64,000 bases of DNA from Microtetraspora fusca (lineage in GTDB: Bacteria > Actinomycetota > Actinomycetes > Streptosporangiales > Streptosporangiaceae). The position numbers and the translations under genes are program-made. This document shows positions 1 to 6,913 of the stretch, one piece after another; position 1 is the first letter of the stretch, and each line of letters opens with the position of its first letter. Location of the stretch: positions 32,478 through 96,477 of the forward strand of contig NZ_BBYK01000072.1 in NCBI RefSeq assembly GCF_001570365.1, in the 5' to 3' direction. The notes below the pieces were generated by a model. It ran no database searches. It had not been told where the DNA came from and saw only the letters and a list, made by a program, of their open reading frames with translations.

Positions 1-101
1 ACACTCTCGACCTGCGGTTCGGCGGCCCCCTGGGCTGGCTGGAGCGCAACGGCTGGACCGAGCGGGACACCGACGTCCTCCGCTCCCGGCTCCGCGACTG
101 A
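1..101 (+). CDS. C-terminal end of an unknown protein (partial at left edge)
   Basis: An open frame enters from the left edge and stops with TGA at 99-101. Only about 32 residues are visible, ending GWLERNGWTERDTDVLRSRL and two more residues. The GWLERNGW-type tail followed by a short Arg/Asp-rich end resembles the C-terminus of TIGR00027-type SAM-dependent methyltransferases, but this is a weak similarity from memory. The gene is convergent with the oxidoreductase that ends at 185, with about 80 bp between them. Confidence 0.5.
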   Translation, partial: TLDLRFGGPLGWLERNGWTERDTDVLRSRLRD

Positions 102-184
102 CGGCGAGGAACGCCGAGCCGGGTCCCGTCGCGCCGCAGCCGGCGAGCGGGTCCCGGCCGCGACGCCGTCGCTGGGGGAGCGAC

Positions 185-1261
185 CTAAGAGGTGACGGTG
201 GGCAGCGCGACCGTGGACCGGCTCTCCGCGGAGCGGCGCGCCGCCTCCAGGACGGCGAGGCACGCGACGGCGTCGCGCGGGTCCACCGGCGGGGGAGCGC
301 CGTCCCTCAGGCACGCCACGACTCCCGCGTAGAACTCCTGGTACGCGCCCGGCTCGGTCGGGACGGCGCGGCTGTCGCCCTCGACGCCGAGCTCTCCCCA
401 CCGGTCCGGCGGCTCGACGCCCCAGGCCGCGCCGTCGGCCCGTGCCGTCCCGTCGGGCCGCTCGCCCGCCCGCAGGCACGCCTCCTGGGGGTCCAGGCCC
501 CATTTCACGTACGCGCCGCGCGAGCCCAGCACCCGGAAGCGCGGGCCGAGCCGCCCCGCCACGGCGCTCATCCATAGGTGGGAGCGCGCGCCGCTCACAT
601 GGGTCAGCGCGACGAACGCGTCGTCGTCGGAGCGGACCCCGGGACGGCGCGCGTCGGTCTCGGCGTACACGGTGGAGACCGGGCCGAGGAGCTGGAGCGC
701 CTGATCGACGAGGTGGCTGCCGAGGTCGTACAGCACGCCGCCGATCTCGTCCGCGTCGCCCAGCTCGCGCCAGCCGCCCTTCGGCACCGGCCGCCAGCGC
801 TCGAACCGGGACTCCAGGCGGTGGATCGTGCCGAGCTCGGGCAGCAGGCGGCGGATCGTCAGGAAGTCGCCGTCCCACCGCCGGTTCTGGAACACGGTCA
901 GCATCAGGCCGCGCTCGGCGGCCAGCCGGACGAGGTCGCGTGCCTGGGCGGCGGACCCGGCGAGCGGCTTGTCCACCACGACGGGAAGGCCCGCCTCCAG
1001 CGCCGCCCGCGCCAGCGGCACGTGCGTGCGGTTGGGAGAGGCGATCACCACGACGTCGCAGCGGCCGGGAAGGTCGTCGGCCGAGGCGAGGACCTCCGCC
1101 CCCGGATGCGCCCGCCGTACCCGGGCGGCCCGCTCCGGGGCGCCGGTGACCACCGCGGCCAGCCGGAGGCCGGGCGTGGCGGCGATCAGCGGGGCGTGGA
1201 AGAACTCTCCGGCCGTGCCGTATCCGGCGAGGCCGACGCGGATCTCAGACTCCTGGGGCAT
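185..1261 (-). CDS. Gfo/Idh/MocA family NAD(P)-dependent oxidoreductase
   Basis: The 358-residue length is typical of the Gfo/Idh/MocA family. A Rossmann nucleotide-binding motif GLAGYGTAG lies near residues 10-18. The substrate-site lysine motif VVVDKPLAG is near residues 95-103, and a GGVLYDLGSHLVDQ segment carries the conserved Asp and His of the C-terminal alpha/beta domain. Such enzymes oxidise or reduce sugar-like or inositol-like substrates in the cytoplasm; the substrate cannot be told from this sequence. The ATG at 1261 is followed directly by the family's usual short N-terminus. The PAC2 gene upstream has the same orientation, with about 57 bp between, so co-transcription is possible. 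Confidence 0.9.
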   Translation of the reverse strand: MPQESEIRVGLAGYGTAGEFFHAPLIAATPGLRLAAVVTGAPERAARVRRAHPGAEVLASADDLPGRCDVVVIASPNRTHVPLARAALEAGLPVVVDKPLAGSAAQARDLVRLAAERGLMLTVFQNRRWDGDFLTIRRLLPELGTIHRLESRFERWRPVPKGGWRELGDADEIGGVLYDLGSHLVDQALQLLGPVSTVYAETDARRPGVRSDDDAFVALTHVSGARSHLWMSAVAGRLGPRFRVLGSRGAYVKWGLDPQEACLRAGERPDGTARADGAAWGVEPPDRWGELGVEGDSRAVPTEPGAYQEFYAGVVACLRDGAPPPVDPRDAVACLAVLEAARRSAESRSTVALPTVTS

Positions 1262-1318
1262 GGCCCAACGATATTGGCCCGCGGCGGGCGACCCGTCCGG
1301 CCGCCCGGCCGGGGCGGC

Positions 1319-2224
1319 TCAGCCCTCGCTGTCGTCGCGCTCGGCCAGGAACGCCTCGAACTGGGCGGCCAGCTCGTCGCCGGTCGGCATCGGGGTGTTC
1401 TCCGCGAGGAGGTTCTCCCGCTCGGCGCCCGCCTGGAACGCGTCGTACTGCTGCTCCAGGCCCCGGATGGCGCCGGACAGCTCGTCGGAGGCCTGGATCT
1501 GCTCCTCGATCTCGGCGTTGGTCTTCTCCGCGGCGGCGCGGAGCGTGTCGGTGGGGAAGACCAGGCCGGTGCCCCGGGTGACCGCTTCGAGCGCCGTGAC
1601 CGCGGCCTGGTGATACTCCGCCTGGGCGAGGTAGTGCGGCACGTGTACGGCGTAGCCGAGCGCGTCGTGGCCCTTGGAGCCGAGGCGCAGCTCGATCAGC
1701 GCGGCGGCACTGCCCGGCACCTGGACCTTGCCGAACGGGCTGGGCGCCCCGGTTACCAGCTCGGGACGGCTGGCGTGCGCGGTGAGGCCGAGCGGGCGGG
1801 TGTGCGGGACGCCCATCGGGATGCCGTGCACGGTCACCAGTTTGCCGACGCGGAGCCGGGTCGCCAGCATGCCGACGGCCTCGGTGAACAGCTCCCACTC
1901 GCGGTCGGGCTCGGGGCCGGTCATGATCAGGAACTGGGTGCCGGTGACGTCGGTGGCCAGGTAGACCGCCAGTTCAGGGGTCTCGTAGTCCACCCAGTGG
2001 TCGCCGTCGAAGACCATCAGAGGACGGCGTGAGCGGTAGTCGAGCAGCCGGTCGACGTCGAACGTGGCGATCAGGCGGTGCTCCAGTTCGGCGAGCAGGT
2101 GTCCGACGGCAAGCCGGCCCGCCGCGCCCGCGTCCACGAAGCCCTCGAAGTGGTAGAGCAGCACCGGATCGGCCAGCTCGGGCGCGTCGCCGTCGAGCCT
2201 GTAGAGATCCGTCGGGTCGAGCAC
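1319..2224 (-). CDS. PAC2 family protein (proteasome assembly chaperone-like)
   Basis: The 301-residue protein begins MLDPTDLYRLDGD and contains LLYHFEGFVDAG near residues 22-33, then FDGDHWVDYETPELAVYL and a GIPMGVPHTRPLG turn. These are hallmarks of the actinobacterial PAC2 family, related to archaeal and eukaryotic proteasome assembly chaperone 2. Family members fold like purine nucleoside phosphorylases. Their bacterial role is not established, although most such genomes carry a proteasome. The C-terminal third is acidic and helical, with repeated Glu and Gln. It is probably cytoplasmic. Its neighbours give no clear functional link. Confidence 0.88.
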   Translation of the reverse strand: MLDPTDLYRLDGDAPELADPVLLYHFEGFVDAGAAGRLAVGHLLAELEHRLIATFDVDRLLDYRSRRPLMVFDGDHWVDYETPELAVYLATDVTGTQFLIMTGPEPDREWELFTEAVGMLATRLRVGKLVTVHGIPMGVPHTRPLGLTAHASRPELVTGAPSPFGKVQVPGSAAALIELRLGSKGHDALGYAVHVPHYLAQAEYHQAAVTALEAVTRGTGLVFPTDTLRAAAEKTNAEIEEQIQASDELSGAIRGLEQQYDAFQAGAERENLLAENTPMPTGDELAAQFEAFLAERDDSEG

Positions 2225-2291
2225 CTGCGTCCCAGCCTTTCCTCATGAACGTTTCTCTGGTGAACCATCGAAAGGTCCCACGGATTCCGAG

Positions 2292-2504
2292 TTGGTGGGG
2301 TGGACACTACCCGGTGCACAACGGATCCCATGGAGTCGGACCCGGAATCTGGAAGAGTTCGCGACCAAGCTGTTCTGGTTCGCGCGGGCGGGGGAGAGCG
2401 CCGCTACCGCCAGCCCAAAGGAACGCGAGAGGCTCGAAAGGAGGAGCAAGGCGCTCGCCAGCATGCTGGCCAAGATCGAGGAGCGTCAGCGGGGTGGCGG
2501 GTGA
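2292..2504 (+). CDS. Small helical protein of unknown function
   Basis: An open frame of about 70 codons whose second half looks coding: a Glu/Arg/Lys-rich helix ending KALASMLAKIEERQRGGG. The first possible start is TTG at 2292 and there is no convincing upstream ribosome binding site, so the true start is uncertain. The stop overlaps the GTG of the next short frame in a GTGA arrangement, as in translationally coupled genes. No family is recognised. It may be the surviving partner of the endonuclease-like remnant that follows. Confidence 0.35.
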   Translation: MVGWTLPGAQRIPWSRTRNLEEFATKLFWFARAGESAATASPKERERLERRSKALASMLAKIEERQRGGG

Positions 2505-2617
2505 TCGACCACCACAAGACGTGCCAGCACCGCGCCTATCGGCTCACCTGCGAAGACTTCGACCTGCTGTACGAACGCGCCGAAGGTCAGCGCGCACTTG
2601 CCCGATCGCAGGACTAA
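2501..2617 (+). pseudogene. N-terminal remnant of an endonuclease VII / HNH-like gene
   Basis: The 38-codon frame starts with GTG, which overlaps the preceding stop, and reads HHKTCQHRAYRLTCEDFDLL. This matches the N-terminal KTCEHRAYRLTCEQ-type signature I recall from actinobacterial recombination endonuclease VII or HNH proteins. The CxxCG zinc motif and catalytic core that should follow are missing because the frame stops after SQD. It is best read as a truncated gene. An independent small protein is possible but less likely. Confidence 0.45.
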
Positions 2618-2671
2618 GCCCCCGCCAACGACAGTTATCTTTGGTGACTCTCAGTCGTGCGGCAAGTACTT

Positions 2672-2694
2672 CAAGTAGTGTGAGCGGCTACTTG
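2672..2694. promoter_or_regulatory. Inverted repeat upstream of the DinB gene
   Basis: CAAGTAG at 2672-2678 and CTACTTG at 2688-2694 form perfect 7-bp arms around a 9-bp spacer, about 80 bp before the DinB ATG. Its position between the gene remnant and the DinB start suits an operator or a promoter-proximal hairpin. Nothing identifies the binding protein. Confidence 0.35.
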
Positions 2695-2774
2695 ACGCAC
2701 AGTATCTGGGGGTCCGTACGGCATGTTGGGCAGGTCAGGTGCGGCCGAGCGGCAGCCTGACAGAATCGTGACCC

Positions 2775-3359
2775 ATGATCGATGATTTCGCGAAAGACAA
2801 CCTGCACGAGAGACTGCGGCGGGACCGCAAGGCGCTGCTCTGGAAACTCGACGGCTTGTCCGAATACGACGCCCGCCGACCTTTGACAGCGACCGGGACC
2901 AACCTCCTCGGCCTGGTCAAACACGTGGCCACCGTCGAGGCCAGGTACTTCGGCGAGGTCTTCGACCGCCCTTCCCCGGAACCGCTGCCCCGGTGGCAGG
3001 ACTCCAACGGCAGCGATCTGTGGGCGACCGAGGACGAGACCCGCGATCAGATCATCGGGTTCTACCGGCGCACGTGGGAACACTCGGACGCGACGATCAA
3101 CGAGCTTCCCCTCGACGCCCCCGGCCATGTGCCGTGGTGGCCGGAGTCAACGCCGGCCTGGCACACGAACCTGTTCGCCATCATGGTCCACGTCCTCGGC
3201 GAGTCCACCCGGCATGCCGGACACGCCGACATCCTGCGCGAAGGACTCGACGGCCGGACCGGGTTGCGCGCCGAACACGAGAAGCAGATCGACGAGGAAG
3301 CCCGTGCAGCCTACTGCGCGAAGATCGAGCAGGCCGCCAGGGCGGCCCGCACCAATTAA
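2775..3359 (+). CDS. DinB family protein (DUF664-like, metal-binding four-helix bundle)
   Basis: The 194-residue protein has the DinB/DUF664 layout. An early GLVKHVATVEARYFG helix supplies the first metal-ligand histidine near residue 57. A late block HVLGESTRHAGHADILREGL supplies the other two. DinB-fold proteins are thiol-dependent transferases or hydrolases; this subgroup is often annotated as mycothiol-dependent, although the substrate is unknown. The ATG at 2775 gives the usual short N-terminus. The last codons overlap, on the opposite strand, the stop of a truncated transposase, so an insertion or deletion ended right at this gene's 3' end. Confidence 0.88.
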   Translation: MIDDFAKDNLHERLRRDRKALLWKLDGLSEYDARRPLTATGTNLLGLVKHVATVEARYFGEVFDRPSPEPLPRWQDSNGSDLWATEDETRDQIIGFYRRTWEHSDATINELPLDAPGHVPWWPESTPAWHTNLFAIMVHVLGESTRHAGHADILREGLDGRTGLRAEHEKQIDEEARAAYCAKIEQAARAARTN

Positions 3360-3523
3360 GGCTTAGCGGGGCTTTTGCGGTTCTTGCGGTACCAGGTGGC
3401 CTGCGGCACACCGCACGCCCGCAGCGCCGCACGGCGTCCGATCAGCGGGGCCAGTTCCTCGGCCGCCTCCTCCTGCACGGCGCGGGCCGCCCCGGTGTCA
3501 GGAACGGCGTGGGCGTGGGTCAC
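3356..3523 (-). pseudogene. Truncated IS3-like transposase OrfB (N-terminal 55 residues)
   Basis: It starts at a GTG overlapping the orfA stop. It reads on into APLIGRRAALRACGVPQATW followed by YRKNRKSPAKP, which matches the N-terminal HTH-like region of IS3 OrfB proteins. A TAA then ends the frame after 55 codons. The DDE catalytic domain, normally about 250 residues further, is absent. The stop codon at 3356-3358 overlaps the antisense end of the DinB gene, which marks the break point. Confidence 0.7.
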
Positions 3524-3930
3524 TGCTCGCCCCGGGGCGTGGGCGTCTCGCTGCTGGTGGCGAGCTGATCCAGCAGCGCGAAGAGCTTTCCCTGCACCTC
3601 GATCACCTGGCGGGTCTTGTCGAGTTCGGCGCGTAGCCGCTCGACCTCGCCCTCCAGCGTGTCGATCTTCTTGTCCCGGGGGTCGGCTTTGGGCCGGCCG
3701 ACCGGTCGGGCCAGTGCCTCGGCGGCGCCGTGGTCTCGGGCGGTCTTCCAGCTGGAGATCAGCGAGGAGTACAGGCCTTCCCGGCGTAGCAGCGCGCCTT
3801 TGCCGGCCTTGTCGAGCTGCTCGTACTCCTGCAGGATCCGGGCCTTGTACGCCGCGGAATAGCGGCGGGCCGTGGCCCGCTCACGTACCTGCGGGTCAGG
3901 GGTCTCCGGGTCTGGCTGTCGTGCTCCCAC
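3520..3930 (-). CDS. IS3-like transposase OrfA (helix-turn-helix)
   Basis: The 136-residue protein contains [20 protein letters not shown] and a helix-turn-helix segment ([20 protein letters not shown]). These are followed by a coiled-coil leucine-rich stretch ([20 protein letters not shown]) of the kind that mediates OrfAB assembly. OrfA binds the element's ends. It looks intact, but its partner OrfB is truncated, so it is probably non-functional as a transposase. Confidence 0.8.
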   Translation of the reverse strand: MGARQPDPETPDPQVRERATARRYSAAYKARILQEYEQLDKAGKGALLRREGLYSSLISSWKTARDHGAAEALARPVGRPKADPRDKKIDTLEGEVERLRAELDKTRQVIEVQGKLFALLDQLATSSETPTPRGEQ

Positions 3931-3986
3931 GAAGGGATGTCTCCTTCCCCACCCTCGATACAGAGTTATGTACCTGTTTGCCGCCT

Positions 3987-4002
3987 CTGTCTAGTTTGAC
4001 AG
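3987..4002. repeat. Short inverted repeat near the upstream end of the IS remnant
   Basis: CTGTC at 3987-3991 and GACAG at 3998-4002 flank a 6-nt loop in the 88-bp gap between orfA and the phosphatase stop codon. It could be part of an IS terminus or a weak hairpin. No duplicated target sequence was found to confirm either. Confidence 0.25.
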
Positions 4003-4018
4003 GGAGGGAAACTCCGCG

Positions 4019-5146
4019 TTAGCGCTGGTGGCTTGTATGCGAGTGCAGATACTGGCGTTCGATGGCGATCACGGCGGCGTCGTCGCGCAGTCGACCGCCC
4101 GCGTGTGCGAGTAGGTCGGTGCGCAGGTGCTCCAGGAGAACGTCCGGGCGCTCCCCGGTCCAGGCCACGGCGCGTTCGGTAAGCGGGTAGAAGTCGCCCT
4201 GGGCGTTGCGTGCTTCGATCACGCCATCGGTGTACAGCAGGAGAAGGTCGCCGGCCTTGAAGTCGAACGTGTCAGCGTGGTGGCAGGGCATGCCCAACTG
4301 CAGGCCGAGCGGGGGGCCGGGCTGGCGGGCGCAGAGTGTGCTGATCCGCCCTCGCCGCAGCAGGAGCGGCGGGGGGTGGCCGCAGTAGACCATCTGCACC
4401 GTGGGGGTGTGGTCGGGGATGTCGATGAGGATCGCGGTGATGAAGCATTCCCGCGCCAGATCGTCCTCACCGGGCTCGGCCAGGTTCCAGCAGACGCTCG
4501 CGTCCAGGTAGGCGGTGAGTTCCGCCAGGTCGGCCTGCCGATGCGCGGCCGCTCGGAAAGCGCCCAGTAGCAGCGCGGCGTCACCCACGGCGGTGAGGCC
4601 GTTGCCGCGGACATCGCCGACGATCAGCCGCGTGCCGCAGGCGGTCCGGGCCGCCGCATACAGGTCGCCGCCGATCTGCATCTCGGTCTCCGCCGCCAGG
4701 TACACCGCGGCCACGCGCAGCGGCCCGATCCGCGGGGGCAGCGGACGCAGCACCAGGCCCTGGGCAATCTCGGAGACATGCCGCACCCATCTCAGCTCCC
4801 GCACCTGCCGCTCCCGCACCCCGGACAGGATCACCGCGAACACCGACACCAACACCACGGAGGCCATCTGCGCCATGCGCTCCACCGAAGAAAGATCGTT
4901 GAGAACGACGCCGATGACCACCTGGCCCCCCTGGGCCAGCACACCGGTCAACGCGGTCAGTCTTGGCCCCAGGGTCACCGCAGCGAGCGCCGGCGCGGCG
5001 ACCAGGAGCGGTCCGAGGTGCAGGTGACCAGGAGTAGCCAGATTGGTGGCGGTGATCACGACGATCAGCGCGAGCGGAACGGCTACCAGGGCCCGAGCTG
5101 CGTACCATGGCCTGCGGCGACCTGCCGGTCGCTCTCTGAAGGGCAC
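4019..5146 (-). CDS. Membrane-anchored PP2C/SpoIIE-type serine/threonine phosphatase
   Basis: The 375-residue protein has three to four N-terminal hydrophobic helices (about residues 17-110), followed by a SpoIIE/RsbU-type PP2C domain. Metal-binding motifs are visible in order: MQIGGDLYAA, IVGDVRGNGL, LLLYTDGVIEARN and a terminal RDDAAVIAI. Such phosphatases dephosphorylate anti-anti-sigma factors or other stress-signalling partners at the membrane. No PAS, GAF or HAMP sensor is present, so the input probably comes through the membrane part. A GTG start at 5146 is preceded by an AAGGAAGG ribosome-binding stretch. No anti-sigma partner gene is adjacent. Confidence 0.9.
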   Translation of the reverse strand: MPFRERPAGRRRPWYAARALVAVPLALIVVITATNLATPGHLHLGPLLVAAPALAAVTLGPRLTALTGVLAQGGQVVIGVVLNDLSSVERMAQMASVVLVSVFAVILSGVRERQVRELRWVRHVSEIAQGLVLRPLPPRIGPLRVAAVYLAAETEMQIGGDLYAAARTACGTRLIVGDVRGNGLTAVGDAALLLGAFRAAAHRQADLAELTAYLDASVCWNLAEPGEDDLARECFITAILIDIPDHTPTVQMVYCGHPPPLLLRRGRISTLCARQPGPPLGLQLGMPCHHADTFDFKAGDLLLLYTDGVIEARNAQGDFYPLTERAVAWTGERPDVLLEHLRTDLLAHAGGRLRDDAAVIAIERQYLHSHTSHQR

Positions 5147-5155
5147 CCTTCCTTA

Positions 5156-5398
5156 TTACACCGCGAACACCTGTGCCACAGCGCGAGGTCGCTGTCCGCG
5201 AGAGCCGGCCACCCGACGGCGCTGGATCTCCCGCTCGGTCGGCGGCGCGGGCGGAAAGTCCTGCGGCATCGGCAGTCCCCATAATCCTTCTTCGGACAAC
5301 CGTTCTCGGTGAGTACAGACCGTCTCGCCTTCGTCCGCCACGACCAGCGGCAATAACCCGGAAAACACCACATTCACAAGCTTATCGAGATCATGCAT
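5156..5398 (-). CDS. Small ORF, possibly an ISL3-type transposase N-terminal remnant
   Basis: An 80-codon frame beginning MHDLDKLVNVVFSGLLPLVV. This opening resembles the first residues of actinobacterial ISL3-family transposases, where a zinc-binding CPxCG region should follow. Here the sequence diverges after DEGETV into an unrelated Pro/Arg-rich tail, so any such gene is broken. It lies 10 bp upstream of the phosphatase on the same strand. It might instead be a real small protein co-transcribed with the phosphatase. Confidence 0.35.
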   Translation of the reverse strand: MHDLDKLVNVVFSGLLPLVVADEGETVCTHRERLSEEGLWGLPMPQDFPPAPPTEREIQRRRVAGSRGQRPRAVAQVFAV

Positions 5399-5566
5399 GG
5401 CTTACTGTTACGTGCCGGGACGTTCCGTCACCACCGAATCTGCGACAGAGCCGTTGGCTGGACAGACTCGACTGGGACGCCGGCCGATGGTTCCCCCGAC
5501 CAACGCGCTTCCCTGGAGCTGTCTTGGTGATGTGAGAGCGCGGCGTTCACCCCTGGATGGTAGAAG

Positions 5567-5599
5567 GAAGGCCCCGCACCGGGATGATGCGGGGCCTTC
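5567..5599. terminator. Strong hairpin terminator
   Basis: GAAGGCCCCGCA at 5567-5578 pairs perfectly over 12 bp with TGCGGGGCCTTC at 5588-5599, leaving a 9-nt loop. Pyrimidine-rich sequence follows on both strands, so it could act in either direction. It lies in the roughly 400-bp gene-free gap (5399-5801) before the terpene synthase and would isolate that gene from upstream transcription. Confidence 0.75.
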
Positions 5600-5644
5600 T
5601 CAGGTCTTCGCGGAGGGCGAGGCGGGCCTGGTGCGCCGTCCCGT

Positions 5645-5665
5645 ATGGGGAACACATGGGGAACA
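5645..5665. repeat. Tandem ATGGGGAACA pair with an 11-bp period
   Basis: ATGGGGAACA occurs at 5645-5654 and again at 5656-5665. The same architecture, two GC-rich boxes one helical turn apart, recurs beside integrase remnants at 49-55 kb. This suggests a leftover arm-type integrase site from a lost element. Apart from this and the terminator, the gap 5399-5801 holds no recognisable gene. Confidence 0.4.
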
Positions 5666-5801
5666 GCAAGCCCTCATGCAGCTAATGACTGCCTCATGCC
5701 GCAAACGGAATGAACCCGCCCCTAACCTCACGAACCTCATGTAGCTCGCGACTGCCCATAAATATCGACGAAAGGTGTAGCGATTTGTTGGTTCGATAGT
5801 C

Positions 5802-6788
5802 ATGCTGTTGGGCGTGTCGAATCCATCCCCACTTACCGAAAACAGCCCGCGGCTGCGCATCCCCGAACTGACCTGTCCGTTCCCCAGCGAGGTCAATCCG
5901 TACGTCGAGGAAGTGGACAGGGACACGCTGGCCTGGCTGGCCGCGTCCGGGATGATCGAGGGCGCCGACAACCTCGCCCGCTACGGCGCGGCCAGGTACG
6001 GGTGGCTGGGAGGGAGAACGTACCCGTACGCGGCGCGGGAGCTGTGCCAGATCGTCACGGACTGGTGCGTGTGGCTCTTCGCCTTCGACGACGTCTTCTG
6101 CGAGTCGGACCGGGCGGCGGCCGAGATCGCCAGGGCGCTCCCGCAGTTCATCTCGGTCATCGACGATCTCGGCGACGGAGACCCCGTCGGCAACGTCTTC
6201 GCCCGGTCGCTGCTCGAAATCAAGACCAGGATCGCCGCCGCGGGGAACGCCGACCAGCTCGATCGCTGGCGCGCCATGACCAAGGACTACCTCTTCGCCC
6301 AGGTCTGGGAGGCGGCCAACCGGGAGCACGACGTCGTCCCCACCTTCGACGACTACATCGTCATGCGCCGCAGGACCGGCGCGATGCTCACGGTCTTCGC
6401 GCTGGTCGACGTGGCCGCCGGCGCGTACCTGACCCCCGACGAGTGGCGTCACCCGGACGTGCGGGCCATCACCGAGCACGCGAACGACGTCGTCGTGTGG
6501 GACAACGACCTCATCTCCTACGCCAAGGAGCGCTCCGGCCCGAACATCAACAACAACCTCGTCAGCGTGCTGTGCCGGCACAAGGGGTGCTCCACGCAGG
6601 AGGCGATGGACCTGATCGGCGTGATGCGGAACGAGGCGGTCGCCGGGATGGTCGCGCTCAGGCCCCGCCTCGACGCCCTCGGCTCGCCCGGCGTCGCCGC
6701 GTACGTCAAGGGCCTCGAACGCTGGATCAGCGGCAGCGTGGACTACTCGCTGACCAGCTCCCGCTACGTGACGGCCATGGCCGATTGA
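5802..6788 (+). CDS. Class I terpene cyclase (sesquiterpene synthase-like)
   Basis: The 328-residue length fits bacterial sesquiterpene synthases. The acidic metal-binding motif DDVFCE lies at residues 96-101 and the NSE motif NDLISYAKE at 235-243. An arginine cluster MRRRTGA, about 45 residues before the NSE motif, fits the diphosphate sensor, and the C-terminal RY pair is at 321-322. The enzyme would ionise farnesyl or geranyl diphosphate and cyclise it in the cytoplasm. No P450, prenyltransferase or methyltransferase is adjacent, so the product may be an unmodified hydrocarbon. A GTG at 5814 is an alternative start. The hairpin upstream suggests its own promoter. Confidence 0.93.
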   Translation: MLLGVSNPSPLTENSPRLRIPELTCPFPSEVNPYVEEVDRDTLAWLAASGMIEGADNLARYGAARYGWLGGRTYPYAARELCQIVTDWCVWLFAFDDVFCESDRAAAEIARALPQFISVIDDLGDGDPVGNVFARSLLEIKTRIAAAGNADQLDRWRAMTKDYLFAQVWEAANREHDVVPTFDDYIVMRRRTGAMLTVFALVDVAAGAYLTPDEWRHPDVRAITEHANDVVVWDNDLISYAKERSGPNINNNLVSVLCRHKGCSTQEAMDLIGVMRNEAVAGMVALRPRLDALGSPGVAAYVKGLERWISGSVDYSLTSSRYVTAMAD

Positions 6789-6913
6789 GAACCCGCCCGG
6801 CTCCCGCAGGGGTGGGACCGCGTCGGTCCCGGCGGTGCGCGCCCGGCATCCATCCCGCCGGCCGCGTCGCCGGGCCACCGCGCTCCCCGTGACCAGCGGG
6901 CGGCGGCGCGCCG

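Larger units (their letters stand above)
3356..3930 (-). mobile_element. Truncated IS3-like insertion sequence
   Basis: An orfA and the beginning of an orfB with an overlapping GTGA junction are present on the minus strand, the usual layout of IS3-group elements. About 80% of orfB, including the whole DDE integrase core, is missing. The remnant ends inside the stop region of the DinB gene, and no matching terminal repeat is visible on that side. The element cannot transpose on its own. Confidence 0.75.

Noticed and set aside
442..1149. Long Arg/Pro-rich open frames opposite the oxidoreductase and many other genes
   Set aside because: High GC content opens antisense frames. Their composition is Arg/Pro/Ala-dominated with no family motifs, while the opposite strand encodes clear proteins.
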